20,882 nt of DNA from RGIG9079 sp964567845 (GTDB taxonomy: Bacteria; Bacteroidota; Bacteroidia; Bacteroidales; Marinifilaceae). Shown here in pieces: positions 15,677 to 20,882 of the stretch. Position 1 is the first letter of the stretch; each line of letters starts with the position of its first letter. The stretch is from positions 1-20,882 of the forward strand of contig CAZMOG010000030.1 in the NCBI GenBank assembly GCA_964567845.1, written 5' to 3'. The notes beneath the pieces are model-generated. The model did not search any database. It saw nothing but the letters and a program-made list of their open reading frames with translations, and was not told where the DNA came from. The position numbers were made by a program, and so were the translations under genes.

Positions 15677-16431
15677 TACTTTGCGTTAACTTCCTCTTTG
15701 ATCCAATCGTAACCCTTCTCCTCAAGTTCTGCCACCAACTCCTTACCGGCAGTCTTAACAATTCGTCCATCATACAGAACGTGTACCACATCGGGAACAA
15801 TGTAGTCCAACAATCTTTGATAGTGGGTAATTACAATAGACGAGGTTTCAGGGGTTTTAAGTGCATTTACTCCACTCGCTACAATTCTCAATGCGTCGAT
15901 ATCCAAACCGGAATCGGTCTCGTCGAGGATTGCCAACTTTGGCTCAAGAACTGCCATCTGGAAGATTTCGTTCTTTTTCTTCTCTCCTCCCGAGAAGCCC
16001 TCGTTCAATGAACGGTTCAACAACTTGCTGTCAATGCCTACAAGAGCCATCTTTGCACGTATCATTTTTAGGAACTCGGCCGATGAATAAGGGGCCAAAC
16101 CGCGATATTTACGAATCTCGTTTACCGCAGTCTTCATAAAGTTCACTGTACTAACTCCCGGAATCTCAACAGGGTACTGAAAACTCATAAAGATTCCCTC
16201 GCGGGCACGATCCTCTGCCGGAAGCTCCAAAAGGTTCTTGCCATTGAACCAAATCTCACCCTCGGTTACAACGAAATGCTCACGTCCTGTCAATACCGAC
16301 GACAATGTACTTTTTCCGGCACCATTGGGGCCCATTATTGCATGAACCTCGCCCGGTTTAATCTCTAAATTGATTCCTTTTAATATCTCCTTACCCTCAA
16401 CACTGGCATGAAGATTCTTTATCTTTAACAT
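15676..16431 (-). CDS. sufC: Fe-S cluster assembly ATPase SufC
   Basis: A 251-residue cytoplasmic ABC-type ATPase that dimerises on SufB and SufD and drives conformational changes in the scaffold. Walker A is GPNGAGKST (34-42), the ABC signature is FSGGEKKK (146-153, with the SufC-typical GGEKK), Walker B is LAILDE (166-171) followed by the D-loop SGLD, and the switch histidine is His203 (ITHY). Length is standard. It overlaps sufD by one base. The gap to sufB upstream is 282 bases, unusually long for this operon. Confidence 0.97.
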   Translation of the reverse strand: MLKIKNLHASVEGKEILKGINLEIKPGEVHAIMGPNGAGKSTLSSVLTGREHFVVTEGEIWFNGKNLLELPAEDRAREGIFMSFQYPVEIPGVSTVNFMKTAVNEIRKYRGLAPYSSAEFLKMIRAKMALVGIDSKLLNRSLNEGFSGGEKKKNEIFQMAVLEPKLAILDETDSGLDIDALRIVASGVNALKTPETSSIVITHYQRLLDYIVPDVVHVLYDGRIVKTAGKELVAELEEKGYDWIKEEVNAK

Positions 16432-16470
16432 ATTGTATCGTTTTTTCCTAATTCCTAATTCCTTAACTAC

Positions 16471-16503
16471 CCCACACTGCCCTCAAGGCTGATTTGTAGA
16501 AGC
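16471..16503 (-). repeat. Duplicated 3' end of sufB (33-base direct repeat)
   Basis: Bases 16471-16503 are identical to 16718-16750, the last codons of sufB. The match extends 4 bases further with one mismatch, so the copy includes the stop codon: SufB ends LLQISLEGSVG-stop in both, and the final glycine codon is GGA in sufB and GGG in the copy. The copies are 247 bases apart in the same orientation. Confidence 0.9.
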
Positions 16504-16586
16504 AAATCTGCGCAAATCTTAGCTTTATCTTTAAAGCACATCTGTAAAGAAAACTTACCTATTTCTATACAGCTCGTGGATTTGCT
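16501..16586. repeat. Inverted-repeat element, possible three-way junction
   Basis: AGCAAATC (16501-16508) is the exact inverse of GATTTGCT (16579-16586). Between them lie two further stems: GCTTTA/TAAAGC (16522-16527 with 16532-16537, 4-base loop) and CTGTA/TACAG (16542-16546 with 16568-16572). An alternative hairpin pairs GATTTG (16491-16496) with CAAATC (16503-16508). It could be a MITE-like or REP-like element or a structured RNA; strand and role are unknown. Confidence 0.5.
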
Positions 16587-16713
16587 TTAATTTGTTATTT
16601 ACCAACCCCCAAAACCCCTTCGCTACATTCACTACGTTCATTTCGCTAATAAGGGGGGCTTTGCTCGCTTCGCTCATTAATTCCTAATTCATCATTCCTA
16701 TTTAAGTAGGTCT

Positions 16714-18171
16714 CTATCCCACACTGCCCTCAAGGCTGATTTGTAGAAGCTTTTGTGCTTCAACAGCGAACTCCATTGGCATTTTGTTCAGGACATCGCC
16801 CGCATAACCCTTGATAATCAAGCTTACTGCATCTTCGGTACTGATTCCTCGCTGATTACAGTAGAAAATCTGGTCCTCACCGATTTTTGAAGTTGTTGCC
16901 TCGTGCTCAACCTGAGCAGTTGGGTTCTGCACCTCCATATATGGGAATGTATGCGCACCACACTTATCTCCAAGCAGAAGCGAATCACACTGCGAATAGT
17001 TGCGGGCATTCATACAGTTTTTTGAAACCTTTACCAAACCGCGATAGGCATTGCTGCTGTACCCGGCCGAAATTCCCTTTGATACAATTCTGCTTCGGGT
17101 ATTGTTACCAATGTGTATCATTTTGGTTCCCGTATCGGCCTGCTGGTAGTTGTTGGTTACCGCAACCGAATAGAACTCGCTTACCGAATTGTCGCCCTTC
17201 AAAATTGTACTTGGATATTTCCATGTTATTGCAGATCCTGTCTCAACCTGAGCCCAAATCAATTTTGAGTTCTCGCCTCGACAAATTCCTCGTTTGGTAA
17301 CGAAGTTATAAATTCCTCCCTTACCGTTTTTATCACCCGGATACCAGTTCTGAACCGTGCTGTATTTTACCTCGGCATTTTTCTCCACAACGATCTCGAC
17401 TATTGCAGCATGAAGCTGATTCTCATCGCGTTGAGGTGCTGTACAACCCTCAAGGTAACTTACATACGAATCATCCTCGGCAATGATCATTGTACGCTCG
17501 AACTGACCTGTGTTACGTGCATTGATTCTGAAATAGGTTGATAGCTCCATGGGGCAACGTACACCCTTGGGGATATATACAAACGAACCATCGCTAAAGA
17601 CCGCCGAGTTCAAAGCTGCGAAGAAGTTATCGGTATATGGAACCACCGATCCCAAATATTTTTTGACCAAATCGGGGTGTTGCTTTACCGCCTCCGATAT
17701 TGAGCAAAAAATGATTCCTCGCTCGGCAAGAGTCTCTTGGAAAGTTGTCTTTACAGATACACTATCCATAACGGCATCGACAGCTATTCCTGCCAATGCC
17801 ATCTGCTCGCTAAGGGGAATTCCCAACTTATCGAAGGTTGCTTTCAATTCAGGGTCAATCTCTTTTTTCTCGTTATCAACTGCTGTTTTTGGAGCTGCAT
17901 AATAGACAATATCCTGATAATCAATCTCGGGAACGTTAAGGTGCGCCCATTGGGGCATCTTCATGTTCAACCAATAGCGATAGGCCTTCAAACGGAACTC
18001 CAACAACCACTCCGGCTCCTCTTTCTTTGAAGAGATGGTACGAATAACCTCTTCATTCAAGCCCTTGCCAATGAAGTCGGTCTCGACCTTTGTTTCAAAG
18101 CCATATTTATAGTCGGACGAAGTGACCTCGTCCAAAATATATCCACTCTTTTTATCTATGTTTTCCGCCAT
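16714..18171 (-). CDS. sufB: Fe-S cluster assembly scaffold protein SufB
   Basis: A 485-residue SufB, core of the SufBC2D scaffold that accepts sulfur and iron and builds clusters in the cytoplasm. Cys243 in LEGCTAPQRDE matches the sulfur-accepting cysteine of E. coli SufB, and Cys404 in GDKCGAHTFPY matches the second cluster-related cysteine. The beta-helix core spans ~190-430, and the C-terminus (EFAVEAQKLLQISLEGSVG) is the usual one for the family. First gene of the operon, with a -7 box 26 bases before its ATG, divergent from thiL. A copy of its last codons lies in the gap downstream. Confidence 0.97.
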   Translation of the reverse strand: MAENIDKKSGYILDEVTSSDYKYGFETKVETDFIGKGLNEEVIRTISSKKEEPEWLLEFRLKAYRYWLNMKMPQWAHLNVPEIDYQDIVYYAAPKTAVDNEKKEIDPELKATFDKLGIPLSEQMALAGIAVDAVMDSVSVKTTFQETLAERGIIFCSISEAVKQHPDLVKKYLGSVVPYTDNFFAALNSAVFSDGSFVYIPKGVRCPMELSTYFRINARNTGQFERTMIIAEDDSYVSYLEGCTAPQRDENQLHAAIVEIVVEKNAEVKYSTVQNWYPGDKNGKGGIYNFVTKRGICRGENSKLIWAQVETGSAITWKYPSTILKGDNSVSEFYSVAVTNNYQQADTGTKMIHIGNNTRSRIVSKGISAGYSSNAYRGLVKVSKNCMNARNYSQCDSLLLGDKCGAHTFPYMEVQNPTAQVEHEATTSKIGEDQIFYCNQRGISTEDAVSLIIKGYAGDVLNKMPMEFAVEAQKLLQISLEGSVG

Positions 18172-18197
18172 ATCTACAACATACGCAATTTAACTCG

Positions 18198-18205
18198 CAA
18201 AGATA
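18198..18205 (-). promoter_or_regulatory. Promoter -7 element of the suf operon
   Basis: The minus-strand sequence TATCTTTG is a perfect TAnnTTTG match 26 bases before the sufB ATG, giving a leader of about 20 bases. No clear TTTG is seen 19 bases upstream. No recognisable iron- or Fe-S-regulator site was found nearby. Confidence 0.6.
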
Positions 18206-18227
18206 ACTTATTTCAAGTTACTTTCGT

Positions 18228-18235
18228 TACCTTTG
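18228..18235 (+). promoter_or_regulatory. Promoter -7 element of thiL
   Basis: TACCTTTG is a perfect TAnnTTTG match. Its last three bases are the TTG that opens the longer thiL frame (18233), so transcription should start after it, near 18240. This supports initiation at the ATG at 18251. Confidence 0.6.
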
Positions 18236-18250
18236 CCCAAAATTATTGAC

Positions 18251-19279
18251 ATGAACGAGAGTAATAAATACCGCGAGCTTTCAGAACTTGGCGAGTTTGG
18301 GTTGATTGAGCACTTGACCAAGGATATAAAGTTGGTGAACAAATCATCGGTTAAGGGTATCGGCGACGATGCCGCTGTACTTAATTATAACCGCAAAAGG
18401 GTACTTGTAAGTACCGATATGTTGATTCAGGGAGTTAATTTCGATTTGACATATACTCCGCTTAAACACCTTGGTTACAAGGCTGTTGTGGTTAATGCAA
18501 GCGACATTTATGCAATGAACGGTACTCCAAAACAGATTACCGTTTCAGTTGCCATTTCAAACCATTTTTCTGTGGAGAGCCTTGAGGAGTTTTATGCCGG
18601 AGTGAGATTGGCGTGCGATATGTACGGAATTGACCTTGTCGGTGGCGATACAACTTCATCGTTAAGCGGAATGTGTATCAGCATAACAGTTATAGGCGAG
18701 GCCGAAAAGGATAACATTGTGTATAGAGATGGGGCCAAACCAAACGAATTGATCTGTGTGAGTGGCGATTTGGGTGCGGCATATATGGGTTTACAGTTGC
18801 TGGAGCGCGAGAAGTTGGTCTTCAACGAGAGCAATCAGGCAAATCCCGACTTCAGCGGATATGAGTATATTTTAGAGCGCCAGTTGAAACCCGAAGCGCG
18901 TCGCGACATTATTGAATTGCTCCGAGAAAAGGGAATTAAACCCACATCTATGATTGATATTTCCGACGGACTATCTTCAGAACTTTTACACATTTGCAAA
19001 CAATCAAATGTTGGTTGCAATATTTACGAGGAGAAACTTCCTATTGATTATCAGACCGCTAAGATGGCCGAGGAGCTTAACATGAATGTTACCGTGTGTG
19101 CTATTTCGGGAGGCGAGGATTATGAGTTACTGTTTACCGCTCCGCTTTCGGATTACGATTTAATCAGCTCGCTACATGGTATTAAGGTTATTGGATATAC
19201 TTGTGGCGCTGCCGACGGCTGTAATTTGATTACCCGCGACGGAAATAGTTTTGAGTTGAAGGCGCAGGGGCATAAGTAG
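18251..19279 (+). CDS. thiL: Thiamine-monophosphate kinase ThiL
   Basis: A 342-residue AIR-synthase-like kinase that phosphorylates thiamine monophosphate to thiamine diphosphate, the last step of the pathway, in the cytoplasm. Family motifs in order: GIGDDAAV (36-43), STDMLIQGVNF (54-64), VNASDIYAMNGTP (81-93) and VGGDTTSS (130-137). These supply the metal- and nucleotide-binding aspartates. Further on, ISDGLSSEL and SGGEDYELLF are also typical. The frame can be opened at a TTG at 18233, but a -7 box overlaps that codon, so the ATG at 18251 is chosen. It is divergent from sufB and leads a run of three plus-strand genes with short gaps. Confidence 0.95.
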   Translation: MNESNKYRELSELGEFGLIEHLTKDIKLVNKSSVKGIGDDAAVLNYNRKRVLVSTDMLIQGVNFDLTYTPLKHLGYKAVVVNASDIYAMNGTPKQITVSVAISNHFSVESLEEFYAGVRLACDMYGIDLVGGDTTSSLSGMCISITVIGEAEKDNIVYRDGAKPNELICVSGDLGAAYMGLQLLEREKLVFNESNQANPDFSGYEYILERQLKPEARRDIIELLREKGIKPTSMIDISDGLSSELLHICKQSNVGCNIYEEKLPIDYQTAKMAEELNMNVTVCAISGGEDYELLFTAPLSDYDLISSLHGIKVIGYTCGAADGCNLITRDGNSFELKAQGHK

Positions 19280-19300
19280 TTAGGAGTGAACCGTTAGGAG

Positions 19301-19332
19301 TTATGGAGTTAGAGAGTTATGGAGTTAGAGAG
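19301..19332 (+). repeat. 16-base tandem duplication across a start codon
   Basis: The 16-base unit TTATGGAGTTAGAGAG occurs twice without a gap (19301-19316, 19317-19332). Each copy carries an ATG and the codons for MELES. Because 16 is not a multiple of 3, the ATG at 19303 reads a 12-codon frame ending at a TAG near 19339, while the ATG at 19319 opens the full gene. Confidence 0.95.
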
Positions 19333-19936
19333 TTTTTTTAGGGATTTGGAGAGTGCGGTAGAGAGTGGCGAGAGAAAGGTGATTTGCGCCATGCTTACTC
19401 AAGTTATGAACAATAGAGTTGAGTTTTATAGGAATTGCTCAACCATTGAACTATTGGATAGTTATTCACAGGCAATGTTCCATGCGCTGATTTTGGAACT
19501 TGACGAAGAGGAAGAGGATAGCATTGAGGGTGCAGAGTTGTGCTATTTGGCAATCGGAAACCACCTTGCTGCATTGCAGACAAGCGGAGCAACTCCGACA
19601 GCCGAAACCGTTAAGCGCAGATTATTGTTATTGCACTATTTCAACGACTATCTGACCGATACCATGATGACTCTATTTACCCCTAAGCATAAGGACGACA
19701 ACCGCCTGGAGGCAAGAACCTTAGCTATAGATTGCATGGCTAAAATGCAACTTCACGATATGTGCTGGCTGGGCGAACACTACCCCGATTTTGCAGAGCA
19801 GGACGAGCATATTGCCGCTTGCGATCAGGAGCTTGCCGATAGTTTTGAGAAGGAGAGCATTGAGCAGGATTTAAAGAACGCTGCAATTATGCACAAGGCT
19901 TTAACTACCCATCTAAGAGTAAAATATAAAGCATAA
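19319..19936 (+). CDS. Hypothetical acidic helical protein
   Basis: A 205-residue protein I do not recognise. It has no signal peptide or membrane helix and is acidic, with a run LDEEEEDS (61-68) and predicted helices throughout. It contains several cysteines and histidines (for example MQLHDMCWLGEHYPDF) without a recognisable metal-site spacing. It sits 39 bases after thiL and 6 bases before the Gate-domain membrane protein gene, so it is probably in the same transcript. The first in-frame ATG is in the second copy of a 16-base tandem duplication. An AGGAG lies two bases before the duplicated, out-of-frame ATG at 19303. Confidence 0.8.
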   Translation: MELESFFRDLESAVESGERKVICAMLTQVMNNRVEFYRNCSTIELLDSYSQAMFHALILELDEEEEDSIEGAELCYLAIGNHLAALQTSGATPTAETVKRRLLLLHYFNDYLTDTMMTLFTPKHKDDNRLEARTLAIDCMAKMQLHDMCWLGEHYPDFAEQDEHIAACDQELADSFEKESIEQDLKNAAIMHKALTTHLRVKYKA

Positions 19937-19942
19937 GAGTGT

Positions 19943-20882
19943 ATGAAACGCTTCCTGCTCAGGATTTTAAGTTGTGTTAGACAGGCCTTGCCAAAAGCCG
20001 GCAAATTGTGCTTGTGGCTTATGAAGATAATCTTGCCTATCTCACTATTGGTAAGATTGTTACAATATTGGGGCATTATAGATTATATCTCGGAGTTCCT
20101 TGCTCCCCTGTTTAATTTCATTGGACTTCCCGGCGAGAGTGCAATTGTCTTTATCACAAGTTGCTTTTTGCCTTTGTACGCCCCCATTGCCGTTATGACA
20201 AGTATTGTTCTTACTATGCGCGAGGCCACAATTCTTGCCATCATGTGCCTTATTAGCCACAATCTGCCTGTAGAGTGCGCCATTACTCACAAAACCGGCT
20301 CTCCATTCTGGAGAATGGTGGCATTGCGAATTGCCATGTCGTTTGTTGCAGCAATCTGTTTGAATTGGGTATTGCCTGCATATCCCGAACCATTCGGAAT
20401 GATTACACAACCTGAGACATATTCCGGTCTTGGAGAGTTGTTTAAGGCATGGACCACAACAAGCGTATCACTAATCTTCACTATTATCCTGATTGTTACC
20501 GGCTTAATGACTCTCCACCGAATTTTGGAGGAGTTTAAACTATTGGACAAAATATCAGCTCCAATCGCTCCCATTATGCACTTTTTCGGTATGTCGGAAA
20601 AGGCCTCGTTCCTATGGATTGTAGGTAATTTGGTCGGCCTTTCATACGGAGGCGCAATTATGGTGGATATGGTTGACAACAGCAAGATTTCCAAAAGCGA
20701 AGCGCATTATGTAAATAGCCATCTATCTATGAGCCACTCGCTTATCGAGGACACCCTGCTTTTCGTGGTACTCGGTATCAGTGTTTGGTGGATTATGGGT
20801 ACCCGCTTGGTCTTTGCCCTTATCGTGGTGTGGGCTATGAGGGCGGTTAAATTAGGGACAGTCGCGAAAAGATTTCAAGAAA
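19943..20882 (+). CDS. Nucleoside recognition (Gate) domain membrane protein, partial at 3' end
   Basis: An open frame from the ATG at 19943 to the right edge (313 codons, no stop). It has a basic N-terminus and about eight hydrophobic segments. Two halves each carry a family-type motif: SHNLPVECAI (~107-116) and SHLSMSHSLIEDTLLF (~264-279). Glycine-rich GNLVGLSYGGAIMVD lies near 237-251. This is the pattern of proteins with two nucleoside-recognition (Gate, PF07670) domains, membrane proteins related to SpmA/SpmB and to the FeoB gate. The substrate is unknown. Such proteins are often just over 300 residues, so little is probably missing. It follows the 19319 gene after 6 bases. Confidence 0.85.
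   Translation, partial: MKRFLLRILSCVRQALPKAGKLCLWLMKIILPISLLVRLLQYWGIIDYISEFLAPLFNFIGLPGESAIVFITSCFLPLYAPIAVMTSIVLTMREATILAIMCLISHNLPVECAITHKTGSPFWRMVALRIAMSFVAAICLNWVLPAYPEPFGMITQPETYSGLGELFKAWTTTSVSLIFTIILIVTGLMTLHRILEEFKLLDKISAPIAPIMHFFGMSEKASFLWIVGNLVGLSYGGAIMVDMVDNSKISKSEAHYVNSHLSMSHSLIEDTLLFVVLGISVWWIMGTRLVFALIVVWAMRAVKLGTVAKRFQE

Larger units (their letters stand above)
16432..16713. other. Oversized sufB-sufC gap with repeats and hairpins
   Basis: This 282-base stretch has no convincing gene. It holds a copy of the end of sufB (16471-16503), an inverted-repeat element (16501-16586), a CCCCTT/AAGGGG stem (16615-16620 with 16651-16656) and repeated TTCCTAATT-type motifs at both ends (16446-16461 and 16680-16700). 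On the minus strand the CCCCTT stem is followed by TTTT and could weaken transcription between sufB and sufC. Confidence 0.7.

Noticed and set aside
16432..16713. A 24-codon minus-strand frame ending with the duplicated SufB tail (from an ATG at about 16542)
   Set aside because: It is open only because it borrows the end of sufB. There is no initiation signal and no family match, so it was not called as a gene.
18233..18250. TTG start giving ThiL six more residues
   Set aside because: The TTG is the end of a perfect -7 box, so it probably precedes the transcription start.
20060..20694. Minus-strand frames of 116 and 135 codons at the right end
   Set aside because: They are shadows of the plus-strand Gate-domain membrane protein, which is open to the edge and has membrane helices and duplicated motifs.

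Overview
The window looks like a chromosomal segment of a gut-type Bacteroidales bacterium (phylum Bacteroidota). This rests on sequence signs: several matches to the Bacteroides promoter -7 element TAnnTTTG, A-rich leaders in place of classical Shine-Dalgarno sites, a lipoprotein with an acidic export signal after its lipid cysteine and a BACON-type domain, a Bacteroidota-type putative porin, a FeoA-FeoB fusion, and a sufBCDS-sufE-DUF59 cluster. The genus cannot be fixed from what is visible.

Layout. (1) 1-2417, minus: the 5' part of a large surface lipoprotein gene that runs off the window's left edge. It carries a BACON-like domain, two copies of a Trp/Gly-rich domain and three tandem repeats of about 133 codons, two of which share a 191-base identical stretch. 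(2) 2568-5239, minus: glnS (glutaminyl-tRNA synthetase) overlapping a YitT-family membrane protein gene, closed by a clear terminator. (3) 5319-8887, plus: a putative outer-membrane porin overlapping an MltF-like lipoprotein lytic transglycosylase. (4) 8971-9735, plus: a conserved-looking but unrecognised soluble protein, whose terminator lies inside an opposing small gene. (5) 9716-12232, minus: feoB with a fused FeoA domain, followed by a 55-residue Cys-rich membrane protein of the FeoB-associated type. (6) 12286-18171, minus: the SUF iron-sulfur cluster assembly operon (sufB, sufC, sufD, sufS, sufE, DUF59 protein). (7) 18251-20882, plus: thiL, an unrecognised acidic helical protein, and a nucleoside-recognition (Gate) membrane protein that runs off the right edge.

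How the genes work together. The centre is an iron block: SUF builds Fe-S clusters, and directly downstream on the same strand FeoAB and its small Cys-rich partner import ferrous iron. Only a modest hairpin separates the two. The porin and transglycosylase pair is an envelope unit. sufB/thiL and glnS/porin are divergent pairs with -7 boxes facing away from short shared regions.

Most unusual points: an exact 33-base copy of the 3' end of sufB, stop codon included, lies 247 bases downstream in an oversized sufB-sufC gap beside an inverted-repeat element, which resembles an attachment-site scar. A 16-base tandem duplication has doubled the start codon of the gene at 19319 in a different frame. 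Two genes have a perfect -7 box so close to their ATG that they may be leaderless. No CRISPR, tRNA, rRNA or intact transposase was seen. No non-coding stretch exceeds 300 bases.
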